Assembly (NCBI GenBank): GCA_019925795.1
Contig: CM034311.1
Span: forward strand, 46,347,374-46,411,373
DNA: 64,000 bases
DNA from: Dendrobium chrysotoxum
Taxonomy: Eukaryota; Streptophyta; Magnoliopsida; Asparagales; Orchidaceae
Direction: 5' to 3'
The translations under genes and the position numbers were made by a program. The notes below the pieces were generated by a model. It had not been told where the DNA came from. It did no database searches and saw only the letters and a program-made list of their open reading frames with translations. Positions 31,585 through 43,389 of the stretch are shown here, in pieces (position 1 is the stretch's first letter; every line of letters starts with the position of its first letter).

Positions 31585-31632
<48 letters not shown>
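31556..31632. repeat. (CT)n then (AT)n microsatellite upstream of the 31668 gene
   Basis: Pyrimidine repeat at about 31556-31583 followed by an alternating AT run to 31632, ending 36 bases before the ATG. CT-rich tracts are common in plant 5' regions. The AT run includes TATATATA that may serve as TATA element, which cannot be separated from the repeat. Confidence 0.8.
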
Positions 31633-31634
<2 letters not shown>

Positions 31635-31667
31635 CTCCTCAACCAAATCCACCAAGTCCAATTAAGA

Positions 31668-32084
31668 ATGCCGACGCTGACAAGAAAGGGAAACATTAAG
31701 AGAGTTGGTTTTAGTCCACATGAGCTGGGTGACTATAGAACAGTCATCACTCTCAAATCCTGCTTGGACTCCGAAGCCATGATCACAGCCTGTCCCTCCT
31801 CTAATGCTGCTGCTACGCGCAAGCATAATAACATGCAGAAGGGTACCTCTTCTTCGTCTTCACCAGCTTCAAGGATTTTCCAAAGTGTTAGCGCAAATAT
31901 GGCACGAGCCATACGACATCTCTTCACCAAGAAACGGAGCCTAGCTTCTTCGAGCGGCGGACATGCAGAGATAATGAGTATTCAATCCAGTACCAATTTT
32001 GTTCCACACAGAGACTCGCACCATTCTGAAGCCTTCGAAGATTGCATCGAGTTTATTAATTCCTCTTACAGGAAGTCTGTGTAG
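31668..32084 (+). CDS. Small josephin-like-type plant protein, function unknown
   Basis: 138-codon single-exon ORF with an ATG start and a TAG stop at 32082-32084. The N-terminus contains KRVGFSPHELGDYRTVITLK. The middle has a basic patch (MARAIRHLFTKKRSLASSSG). The C-terminus is HSEAFEDCIEFINSSYRK. This order (RV-FSP near the start, a basic Arg/Ser-rich middle, a closing E-A-x-E-D-C-I-E-F-I-N-S-S motif) is that of small plant proteins annotated josephin-like, which lack a complete Josephin protease domain. No transmembrane segment or signal peptide is apparent; Ser-rich stretches look disordered. The upstream CT/AT tract fits a promoter and 5' leader. Assignment rests on recalled family resemblance, not a search. 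Function is not known. Confidence 0.6.
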   Translation: MPTLTRKGNIKRVGFSPHELGDYRTVITLKSCLDSEAMITACPSSNAAATRKHNNMQKGTSSSSSPASRIFQSVSANMARAIRHLFTKKRSLASSSGGHAEIMSIQSSTNFVPHRDSHHSEAFEDCIEFINSSYRKSV

Positions 32085-32907
32085 ACTTGAAGCTCGGTTG
32101 ATTTCTTCGTCAAGATTTCAAGCTGAAGCTTCTACTGCTTTATCCATTATCTTAACCGTACCAGTTTCATGTTGGAATGCTATTAAATTAAATTAATATT
32201 TCTTTGTCTCTCCTATGTAAGTTCATTGTACTCCTCCTATTATTAATTCTGCTTTCAGGCTTTTATACATCTGTCGTACTTTGTACGTGGACATAGGACA
32301 CGTCGTCCACATGTTGTGTTGTGGCCACTGATCTTAATTCAAGGGGGAGAATTTAAAAATGGACCGACTGTGTATTCAACGTATAAAAAAAAAAAAAAAA
32401 AAAAAAAAAACTGGAACCGATCATCTGCTACTGATTTGAAGTTAATACAAATTAAAGATGTATATAATATAAAATTTGATTGGTTAATTATATGCTTTGC
32501 AATTTTAAAATAAATTTTATGGCTATATTTTTTTATTAAATTTGATCCAAAATACTTTGACTAAATTCGTTTTCTTTTTCATTTCAAGAGAACTACTGGT
32601 CCGTCAAATATCTTTGGACCGATCCTGTGAACTAGCATTTATAGAATTCAGATGCACTCCATCATTCTGCTTGGCTAATAATTTACTCATTCATTTTATT
32701 GTAAATTATTAGAATTATTTTATTTTTGAATAATAATGATTTTAAAAAAGTTGTGCATCATTAATGCTAACCATTCAAAATAAATTGCGTATAAAATTTA
32801 AAATTTATCTATCCTGATAGATGATGAGACTCTAATATTATTACATAATAAAAAAATTCATACAACCTTCACCCAAAAGAGAGAGCGGAGTCCTTAGGCT
32901 CTGTAAT
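32085..32907. other. 3' flank of the 31668 gene, AT-rich, with an A-run
   Basis: Likely contains the 3' untranslated region of the gene at 31668. A run of 26 A lies at 32385-32410. Nothing else recognised. Confidence 0.5.
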
Positions 32908-33177
32908 CACTACGAGATAAAAAAAAAATCACAGCACTTAATATTGTTTTTGCGGCGGTTTAAACCGCCACAAAATTATTTATAGCAGTTCTAAAATTGC
33001 TATAAGATCATCACATGTGGTGCCCGTTGCAAATATATTTCACTGTGATTTTGTGACCGACGAGGTAAATGCAAATTTGTGCTTGTCGTTATTATGGAGT
33101 ATTAGCGTCGGTTTAAACTGCCACTATTATGATACACTTGTAGCGATTAAAACTGTCTCTATTAATCAAGAATTATA
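32908..33177. mobile_element. CACTA (En/Spm) transposon terminus
   Basis: CACTACGAGAT at 32908 followed by an A-run and GC-rich subterminal inverted repeats, including the perfect 16-bp palindrome GGCGGTTTAAACCGCC (32954-32969) and diverged repeats (GTCGGTTTAAACTGCCAC near 33110, GTAGCGATTAAAACTG near 33149). The CACTA start and such subterminal repeats are the family signature. The sequence is interrupted at 33178 by a family A LTR. The opposite terminus was not found. Confidence 0.7.
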
Positions 33178-34216
33178 TATATATATCATCCAAAAATTAT
33201 CTTGATCGGGCACAAATATCGAGGCAAAAATCAAGTTGGAAATTTCAAAAATTAATTCAGAGACCATCTGAACTTTGATATCAACAAACTTATAGTTGAA
33301 CTGAACGTCTCGGAAATACGAACCCAACGACGCCAAATTCAACTCAATCCGAGCCCAAATGAGTCCAAATCAAAGACCCAAAGCACATTTGGAAGGTTCA
33401 ATCCATAATCCGGATTACCAAACAGCTTTCAAATGTGACATGCTTATATCCGAATCGAGCGGCTCGACGAGACGAATCCAACGAGCATAAGATCATCAAA
33501 TTCTGATATTATTAAGGCCTTCAAATGCTCAATAAACGGTCCGTGATCAAGAGATTTAATATCAGTCATCCATTCAAAACACTCCCAATTTACCATTGAT
33601 CTTCTTATTATTTACTGACCATGACACTCTCAGAAAACTATAAATAGACCTCTCATTTCTCATGAGAGGGGATCCAAGCAAGAAGAGAAGAAAAGAAGAG
33701 AAGGAAGAAGAGAAGAAAGAGACTCCTCCTCGACTACCGCCGAACTTACACCCGGCGACCGACCCGACGCCGGAGTTTAAAGAGACTCCTCCTCGACTAC
33801 CGCCGGACTTTCACCCAACGACTGACTTGACGCCGGAGTTTTGCCGGACCACCGCCTGACGCTGGAGTTCCGTCGGACCGCCGCCTGACGCCGGAGTTCC
33901 GTCGGACCGCCGCCTGATGCCGGAGTTTCACCCCACCACTCAACGTTGCTGGATTTTTGCTCTCTACTTGTAACTGAATCTGAGAGAAGATTATTGTAAT
34001 CTAATCATCCTCAATTTCAAGGACGAGTCAACCACTTGTAACCAAAGTAAACACTAGTGGAATCCTTTCAACTAGGCCAGGCCCCATGGTTTTTCCCTAT
34101 TCAAGGTTTTTCACGTAAAAATTCTGGTGTTGCATTTTTCTTCTGTTTGTGTGCTGAATATCCGTACAATGCTGAGACAAAAATTTCTAACTCTATCGCC
34201 GCATATATTCTAGCCC

Positions 34217-34222
<6 letters not shown>
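33178..34222 (+). repeat. Solo LTR (family A, copy 2) inserted in CACTA sequence
   Basis: About 1045 bp matching 28494-29482, from ATATATCATCC to CCCACAACA, with TATA box CTATAAATAG at about 33639 and a longer CCGCCGGA/GACGCCGGAGTT repeat (33720-33940). No primer-binding site or coding sequence follows, so it looks like a solo LTR. An AT repeat flanks both ends, obscuring any target duplication. Confidence 0.75.

Positions 34223-34259
<37 letters not shown>
34223..34259. repeat. (AT)n microsatellite
   Basis: Alternating AT run immediately after the solo LTR. A shorter AT run lies immediately before the LTR (33175-33187), as if the LTR inserted into an AT repeat. Confidence 0.9.
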
Positions 34260-34261
<2 letters not shown>

Positions 34262-36015
34262 TTTTACAAATATTTTATATTGACCAATAACCAGTAATCA
34301 GCCTTCAATGATATGTCAAAATTTTTCTCAAAAACAAGAATTCAAAACAAAAGCCAAAAGACGGACGTCAAACCCAAAGCCAATTAAACCAAGAGTAAGA
34401 CAAATAGGATGGTTTTGATTGTTGATGGTGCAATGCATGGGCAAACGGATATATATATCTTTTGAAAAGCTAAAATCAATGATTGTTAAAATTTTATTTT
34501 ATTTTTTTACTTTTCTTCAGTTCATATGGAAGCAGAAGAATTCATATTTTCATATTTATGAATCTCAAAGTACTTGAGAATCTAACATAGTTACTGACCT
34601 AAAAAATTTCAAGTAGTGGCCTATGGCTACTGATTGCTCTAGAGGACATAAACATATATGAGAAACAACAAATTAAAATTATTTACCTTCCAAATAAAAA
34701 CATTAATAAAATTCATAAGAGTGAGTTCATGCATAATTTTCTACCACTAAATTTTACTGTATTGAAAATATGAAAACTTATGAAACCCAACTTTTGAGTT
34801 TTCAATGAAACTCACTTGTAAAAATTAATGTCGACCACTTTTAAATGCTTCTAAATGACCTGACCGGCCCCTAATGAAATAAACTTTGAAAAGATGTATC
34901 TTCGAATTAATGCCCAGTAGATCTTCTTACAAAAGGATTTTCTGCTTCTAAAATAAGCAGGAATTTTACATCAAATTACTTTGTGCAGTGCAAAAAATGC
35001 GCACATCTACGGCTACTCTGCTGCTATTGATAAGCTTGAGAAACAATACATCACCCTCCTCGAGGTTGTTGTCTTGGCCATGATTTCCACACAAACCCAA
35101 AAGAGCTATTGATGAATTTGCAACTCACAATCCACTGCTTTTGTTTTTGTTTACAAAGAATGATCTTCTCAGATTTTACATGAAAATGATCATATACAAA
35201 GCGAGAAGGAATTGCCTATAGAGTGAAGTCAAGATTAGTTTCATAATTATGATGAACATGAATATTTGTTATGAGAAATGAGCTAGAAACAAATCGATAT
35301 TGGTATTCAAGTAAAATTAAGAAAATTTATCCAATGTCTACATGGCGTTGATATTTATTCTCCAACCTCCATTGCATCACAGATTGCACTACTCTGCTCG
35401 AGTTATAATTATAGGGACAGCTCTATATAATATTAGAATTCTAAGGATGTTAAGTTGTTTAGCCTAATTTTTGCCCTGTAAAGCTTGGATTGTGTTGTTT
35501 TTTTTACTTAAATTGGTAATATAAGATACCATGTCGGCACCAAAATGCAAAGAACCGCACAATAAGATAAAATAAAATAAGCAAAATTACAACAGAAAAT
35601 ATCTCCAATGTAAGCAACATAAGACACTCCAATTAATACGTTGTTAGTCATAATCAGTCACCCAAATACAAGTCCCAACTTCTATTTTATTCTCTAAGCA
35701 TTTACATAAAGTGGATGCAGCACATTTAGTAATTTCTCAGGTGATTCCTTGAAATTTATGATGTGAACTATCAATCAAAGTGTAAGAAGAGATCATCAAA
35801 ACAATTTCAGAACTAGAAGAACATTCTACTATGAACAAGCTTTTTGCAAGGCAACATTACAACTACTGTCCAAAGTAGAAAGAAAGAAAGAAAAGTCGAG
35901 GAAATAATCTCTCTCCAATAACATCAAGTATCAGAGGAATTTTTATTTTCTTCCTGTCAATATTAAGAAAATTATGAACTCCAAATATATAAATAACAAA
36001 TATTAAAATTAGGAC
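34260..36015. other. AT-rich DNA, probably inside the CACTA element, no gene seen
   Basis: No reading frame with recognisable motifs. Its position between the CACTA terminus and the transposase remnants suggests it is the untranslated 3' part of that element (inference). Confidence 0.45.
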
Positions 36016-37618
36016 TTAAATTTTTACATACTGAGGCTGCTGATACATCTGTAATTGTTGCATAAATTCTCTCATTTCATATCGTAATGATTGGTAATCT
36101 CTAATCTTAGCCCATAACAAGTAGATCTCTTCTTTGAGACTTGCTAATTGATCCAAATTGCCTCCACTACCACTGTCGGCTTCGATGATGCTATGAGAAA
36201 AATCTTGGGTTGGAGTGACATTAAACTCTTGTGTTTGAACTCTGCCTAGGTGTTCAGGTCTCATAACCATACTAAACACCCTCTCATTAGGCTTAACATT
36301 CCCATCATCTGGTGTAAGACCTTCCTCAACAAGAAGCTCACAAGCTTGAATTTATATTAGAGTAAATTTGATTTTATAAAGCAATCATAATTAATAATGA
36401 ACTATGAATAAAAAAAAATTACAAACATCTAAAGTGAAATTACCCATTTTTTATTAGCATCTTTAGACGAGTAGGTCTCATTTTTATGTATTATGTTAAT
36501 CCTCCATAGTTGTAATCTATCATTGATACACTACAATAACAAATTTAATAGTACATTATGTAGTTATAAAGTATAAATAAATTATGAAACAAATTCAAAT
36601 TCATATTGTCTCTCTCTGCTTGCGAACAAAACTCACATGTCCCATCGTGTGAGGACAAGCATGCTTCTTTGCATTTGTAGAATTTTTTGTGGCTTCTTTG
36701 TATTTGAAGAATTCTTTGTGGCCCCTCTCTTGTGACATACGATAAATTTAACACAATTAGCTTAATTGTAATATATATATAATCGTGTTTGATTACCTAT
36801 TATTCTAATTGTGACCATAGGGTAACTAGTTGATATCACTATGCTACATCAATATCAGCTGGGACAGGCCCCATAATTTCCTCAATAGGCATACTATCGA
36901 ATACTCAGCCTTCAAACTATTTTTATAGTTACGCCACTTAACACCTAGTGATTTAAGAATAAAATGATGTATATGCTGAAAAATTTTCAAATTTGGACTA
37001 CAAATTAATGAAGGAAATGATTATTAATGTGGACAAAAAATTAGAATTGAATTTTAAATGATATTTTACTTACCTCAACTTTAACCAACATCTTCTTATT
37101 AAAGGGCTCCATCCCTCTTATTTCTCCAATCTAGGAAGGAAATTTGTGCCAACATAGGGTCCCTAACGATGACGCCTAGATATGATCTTAAGAGAATGGA
37201 CTCTGGAATGTTATATGGGATATTATTCTCATTAACCTCTATGTGAACACGCATCCTTAGGATCATATTTTTATATATCAGCACAAGTTGTGCACCCCCT
37301 TCACCGTATAGGGGCACCTTGCTCATGTATACAAACATATAGAATATAAGAGTAATTATACATATTCTACATTGTAAATGAAATTGGATGAATTGGATAA
37401 GATCATAACTACAAGACACATCCCATCATCTAAAAGAGGAGCCTGCCCATAATATGAATGTGTGGTGGTTGTTGCATCCCGCTACACTCATTCTACTCTT
37501 GTGAATTTAGAAGGTTTGGAATAGAGGGGGTTTCAGATGTCATGCTACTTTCCACCCTGCTAGATTCACCTCTAATTATAACCTTCTTTACTCGTCTAAA
37601 TAAGCTTCCCCCAGTCAT
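36016..37618 (-). pseudogene. CACTA second gene remnant (Ptta/En/Spm plant transposase, PF03004-like)
   Basis: Minus-strand pieces downstream of the TNP2 remnant. A likely ATG at 37616-37618 starts MTGGSLFRRVKKV, followed by stops. 37099-37419 encodes VHIEVNENNIPYNIPES and YLGVIVRDPMLAQISFLDWR, matching the conserved block of the plant En/Spm transposase_24 family. 36016-36279 encodes the C-terminal part with MRPEHLGRVQTQEFNVTPTQ and a coiled-coil-like tail. Frames are broken by stops and shifts, so it is non-functional unless some gaps are introns, which is not excluded for parts. Confidence 0.65.
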
Positions 37619-37699
37619 ATCCTGCAAATTTTGAGTTTATTAGTGCCAAAAATAGATGAGCATTAAAAAAAAGATAAGGCATACAATAATTAAAAAAAT

Positions 37700-40600
37700 T
37701 GAAAAATTTTTCATAATGTATTCACTTACAATTGGTTGCTATGAGAAATTCTTGAATCATACACATCTCTAGGTTTTACTCGAATAATACAATTCCAATT
37801 TTTATTTTTGGGATCTTAAACATAGAAGACATGCTCCACTTGAGATAAAAATATGAAAGAATCATGTTTTAGTTTCTCTCCAATATGATAAGGTGTGAGA
37901 AATTAACTAAAGTGTAACCAAATTAATCTTGTTTTAAACCAGTTGTGCTAGCCCAATCACATTTAAATAACACATTTAGAATAATTAATCTCAATAATAT
38001 CATGGATTTTCCCATAGTAATTAAAATTTCTAATATATGTACTATTAACAATACCATAATTTTGAGTTTTCTTATTCGCATAATTTTTTTATGTGAAAGG
38101 TATATCCATTAATGATAAAAGCTTTGTATCTCTATGCAACTTTGTTAGGCCCCGTGGTGAGAGCCTTAATTTCATTTGTCATTCTCGATTCACTGCTAGC
38201 CAAGAACTTCATAGAAAAATCATATTATTACTATTTGAACTATCAATTATTCATTATAGGCAATAAGTTTTCAGCTTACCATTTAATTCAATCATTCATG
38301 TACAAGTTTCTCTACATCCAAAAGAGTTAGATGCTTGCACCGATGCCTCTTTCTTTTCTCTCCATCTATGAAATGTTCTCTGTATGATGTTAGATTATCA
38401 CAATGTTGAGTACGTGTCTGTGTGCTTGTACTGAGAATTTATCATTTAACACAAACAACATAACCTTCCCTAAAAGAGTTTTATTAATAGAGAACTTAAA
38501 TTCATGTCTCTTTTCAGCTAATGATGAAACTATGCTCATGCTTTGGTTGGACCCCTCCAGATATTTAGGCCAAAAGGAAATCCCTTCCTCAGCAATGAAT
38601 CCCTCCGCAATTGAACCCTCAGGTTGTGCTTTATTGCCGATATAGTCCTTTAGCACTAAGAAGAATATGTCCATCATAAAAGTATCTATAAATGCTTACA
38701 TACATATTATTGACAAATGATAAAAAATGATTAGTTACCTTTCAAATAGGTACATCTATCGGTATTAAACATGACCACCTAATCTTACTTCCTTTGCTAA
38801 GTGTATAAGTAAGTTAACCATGATTGTAAAGAATGATGGGAGTAATGATTATATTTCTCCATCTGGCACAAAGTCATTGTCATATTATGCTGTAAGATCT
38901 CTAACTCATTTGGAATGATCAGATTTGCTCAAATAGATTTCAAAAAATGTGATATCACCACTAGAATGCACATAATCTCATTTGATGGTGCTCAAAATCT
39001 AAGCGCAATTGGTAAAATCACTTCAATAAGAACATGACAATCATGATTTTTTATATCCATAATTTTACATTCAGCTACATTCACACATCTTGAAATATTT
39101 GATGCATAACCTTTATGCATTTTTAATTTTTTTAGGACTTCACATAATGTCAGTTTGTCTTTCTTTGACATTGTGAAAGCAGCTGATGGAAAAACGTAGC
39201 TACCATTCTCAAAATTTTGTGGATGTAATTCATTCTTTATTCTAATATCAACCAAATCTTGTCGTTCTTGCAAGTTATTCCAATGAAATTATCACAAATA
39301 TATATATATATATTTTAAATATGCATAAAATTCAAATTATGAAGTAATAAGTTGTACTCCTAATAAAGTAGGTAAAAAAAGATTGATTTTTTCTTCCACC
39401 TATCAATCAAATGTATGTTACGTCTTTTTTTACACCAGCTTTACCGAATGTCCCAATAGGGAATTGGATATTTTATAGCTTTGAAAAAATTTCAGTGCCA
39501 CTCTTCCTTCTATGCACTTTCGAGTTTCTTCCGTATTATCAAAATAATTTGTTTTTCGATGAAAAATGTGATTATCTGGTCACTAACAGTGATGGTCCAT
39601 ATAGGAGAATTTCTTACATTTATATAACCAAAGAGATTATGTATTTTCATGTGCAACAAGGACAAGCAATCTCCCTTTTGTGCTCCACCCAAACAACATG
39701 ACATATGCTAAAAATCATTAATAGTCCATATCAACGTAACATGCATATTGAAAGTTTGTTAAGTTGCAGCATCATAACATTGAACTCCATGCCATAATTC
39801 ACATAACTACTGAATTAGAGGTTGAAAATAAATGCCAATTCCATTTCCCAGACTTTTCTCCCCTGATATAATAGTAGATAGAATGAAAAAATTTTGTTTC
39901 ATTCCAATCCATGGTGGCATGTTATATGGAACTAAAAATATATGCGAATTTGTATTATTCAAAATTTTGAATGGATTAACCCATCACTAGCTAAAGCAAG
40001 TTGAACATTACGTGGATCAAGAACAAAATCGGGGATCGACAGTCGAAAGATTTCCATGCTTCTCCATCTACTCGATGTCGTATTAAGCCATCTATATATC
40101 CATGTTTTTCATCTCTTCAGCTGATTTCTTTGTTTTGAATAATCTTTGTAGCCTTTGAATTAATAGAAATAATGAACAATTTCAGCTTATTTCATATGGA
40201 TCTTCTTCCCTACAATAGTTTTATTCATAATACTAACACATATTGATGATCCATAAATATGAAAATTTTCTTTATCAGATCTATATTTTCAAAACCACAT
40301 ACAGTCCTTAGGACATGCATGTATCTTTGTATAACCAAAAGCAAATGCTTTCATCATCTTTTTCATCATATGTATTCTTAGGCAATAACATTCCTTTGGA
40401 AAAAAATACCGATCAATAACTCAAGTAACATATTAAGAGATCTGATAGTCCAAGAATGTAAGCACTTCAAATGAAGCAAGTGCAATAGGAAAGATAGCTT
40501 CAAGAATGAATGTCACCCAGGATATAACTCTGTTCCTGTATCCTGCATTAAATTTACAAATTTCTCACCATCATCAGTTGGTTGATCTATATTGACGGCA

Positions 40601-40994
40601 TTTTGTTCACCAACTAAATTTATGGGTGAGTTATTTAGGCAAAAAATGTCTCTTAATAATCCTTCTATATCATTTATTCGTGTATTCTTAGTATGAACAG
40701 ATGCTTCATCTAAATGAGATGTGGCACCAAATATTTTAATCATTGCACTTTCACCTACAACACAATATTCTTCTCCATGTCGATTCCATAAAATATATTC
40801 ACGAAAAATTCCTTTGGATATTAAGTGATACCTGCCATCTTTCACATAATGAAAGTATCTATTAATTCAAGACTTGCATGGACAAAAATTTATCTTCATG
40901 AATTTTGACTTGGGCTTGCAAACTCTAGAAAATTATTGACACCATTGACATAATCACAAGCCTCCTTGGATTTTGTAATCCAACTCTTGTCCAT
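37700..40994 (-). pseudogene. CACTA TNP2-like transposase, heavily mutated
   Basis: Reading down the minus strand from an ATG at 40992-40994 (MDKSWITKSKEACDYVNGVN), the TNP2 order is preserved. Transposase-associated zinc domain tail: YHLISKGIFREYILWNRHGE. Then ELYPG (40515), FGYTKIHACPKDCM (about 40320), PDFVLDPRNVQLALASDG (about 40000), PPWIGMKQNFF-like (about 39900), ELHPQ and KLTLCEVLKKLKMHKGYAS (about 39150), RCVNVAECKI and NHDCHVLIEVILPIA (about 39030). Finally NKAQPEGSIAEGFIAEE (about 38600) and a QVEHVFYV-like piece near 37840. Many stops and frameshifts separate these pieces, so no protein is made. This was the autonomous transposase of the CACTA element whose terminus is near 32908. 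Confidence 0.85.
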
Positions 40995-42479
40995 ATTAGG
41001 TGAAAAATGAACTTCCAAGTATATGTTAAGAATAAAGATTTATTCAGGCAACTCATTATTTAATTTGCATAACATAGAATGTGTCCAAAACTTGGAAGAA
41101 TAGATGGTTCGATAAATGATTATAAAAAGCCAATTTAGGATAACTACAAACCATTGTTCTAACAAAGCCACTTAATAGCTCATTTCAACACAGTTTGAAA
41201 TGAATATCTCCCAAAATACTTTAACACCATCCAAACTTTTCAAAAGAGTTTGAAAATTTTTTTAGCTAGCCAATTTCTTCTAAGTAAAACCCTCAATTTT
41301 CTCTAAAATCCACTTTAGCTCCTCAGCCTCCTCTTATGACTCTAGGGTTTGAGATTTAGTAATCACAACATAAAAGACTAACTATTTTCCTATGTATATT
41401 TAAATTCGTAATTTGTCTAACGTCCACCGTATCTAAGATACAATGTATTAGATATTAGGAATGGAGGCTGCTACGATAGGAAGGATAGTGAAGGAGAAGA
41501 TTAACTTGTAAAGGGACTTTGATGGTAGCAATCTTCAATTTTAATCCTCGTTAAATTCAACCGTAAGCGGATTCAAATATTATATAGGCATCCACATTGC
41601 ACAAATTTTAATTGTTTATAGGAATTAACAACATATCAAATAATGCAACATTAAGGCCATACAATTTGATTCTATGCTAATATCAAACTTAATATATGAT
41701 TTCCTAAATTACCCTACACCCTAAGTAAGTAATCTAACAACAAATGCTTATCTTTCAATGGTTTCTAGTTGAAGTAATCAGATTCAAAAATTCTACTCCA
41801 CATGATTTTGAAGCAACTAGAATCGTGATATGAGATCAACATTGTAAATCGCAGAATTGATGCTTATATTTCCACATAAATAATGCAAATACAAATAAAT
41901 GATGCTCTACTTAGGTTTTTATTCTAGTCTCTCCATCAATGATAGCATGTTTCATAAAAAAGATTTTTTTGACAAGGTTCCGATGTGTGAATGTCCTAAG
42001 GGGGGCAGATTTTGATACCTTGGTTTTACCTAGGTTCAACAAATATTTGATTAACTTACATGCTTAATAAGAAGCATGTGCATATATAGGTTATCTCTCA
42101 ATTAAGGTAATTAAGATCAAAATAATGTTCTAGATATATTTCCTTGAATAACATATAACAACAATGTTCAATTAATTATATATATTAATATGCGCATATA
42201 AAGTCAAAAATTTCTCTATAAATACTTTTGAGGTATTTTCTTAAGCAATTACATTTTTCTAATTTTTATGTTTGACATGATTTTAAAAAAATATTATTTG
42301 AATGAAACTCTTCACAATTAATTTTTTTTAAAAGATAATAATTCATAATTCAATAAAGGAGAATAAAAATTAATTAACTTATTTTGCAAATACTGATAAC
42401 GGATTTAATTTATTGATAGGCTTTTCTGAAAGTTGAAATACTGATGGTATTATTAGAGTTTTTATGAAACACTTATATT

Positions 42480-42513
<34 letters not shown>

Positions 42514-43084
42514 AGGTTTATCTGAAAACACTAATATTTATCATATTTCATGGTAAATTCCAAATGCTAGCATTACGTAAAGGTTTCAAGAAAGTCTAAT
42601 GATCAGTTGTCATTTTTTTTTTGGGTGTAAAATATGATAAAACTTAAAAATTATTATTATATTTCATTAAAAGATAAAATTAAGTTTAAAATAAACATCA
42701 CCCCAAATATTCGAGTCCGAGTAATAGGATTAATAAACCATTTGGGATAAATACCCTTATTATTATATTTTATTATATAAATGAATTTAGAGCAACCGTC
42801 GCGCTTTTTATTTCCCGCCAGAGAAAACGGGTTAGGGCATCATAGCATAGAAGGCTAGAAGCGACCATTGATGAGAAAGAGTGGTACTCGAAAATAAGAA
42901 CCATATTCTTGCCGCGAAGAGACAGCAGAGGAGACGGACATAGATATCCTCCAAGTCTATGTTTGAATCCTACTCGAACTCATCGATCAAACATCTCGAT
43001 CAGATCGATTCGTCCATTCACCGATCTGTCTAACCTCCACATTTTCCCTTATTGTGGTTGTTTATCAGATTCACATGAGATTGA
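40995..43084. other. Intergenic / CACTA 5' region, no gene seen
   Basis: Very AT-rich. Contains a (TTA)n microsatellite at about 42476-42513 and an isolated CCTAAGGGGGGCAGATTTTG (about 41996) that resembles a polypurine tract but has no recognisable LTR partner. The CACTA right terminus should lie at its left part but was not found. Confidence 0.45.
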
Positions 43085-43288
43085 CCACCAGGATGCGAGC
43101 CTAGTGGCGAAATCTTCAGCATAGAAGAAGATCCGTTTATATTTGTCCTGGAAATTGAAGTGGAGTTGCATTCAGTTGGTCCACCCTCCAGCAACAGTTT
43201 GCCATATATCCGGTTAAAGCAAACTATTGGAAGATTGTGGCGGATAGGAGGCCTGAAATGGATTAGAATGGAAAGAAACCAAAATTTG
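43085..43288 (+). other. Coding-like stretch ending at a splice-donor-like site
   Basis: 68 codons open after a TGA (43082-43084), reading through GEIFSIEEDPFIFVLEIEVE and LHSVGPPSSNSLPYIRLKQT, and ending at GTGAGT (43289) in phase 0. Composition is more protein-like than its surroundings. No family recognised, no start codon or acceptor established, no second exon found. It may be an exon of an unrecognised gene, a gene relic, or chance. Confidence 0.2.
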
Positions 43289-43389
43289 GTGAGTACACAT
43301 TATCTTCATTCCTCGTTATTATTCTTATTGATACAACTGTCACATTTCATATTCTCCGGTTCTCTTTTTGGTGCCGAAAATTGAAAAAA

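Noticed and set aside
41990..42060. Polypurine tract and LTR start (CCTAAGGGGGGCAG)
   Set aside because: No matching LTR copy, primer site or coding domain nearby; recorded only as a resemblance.
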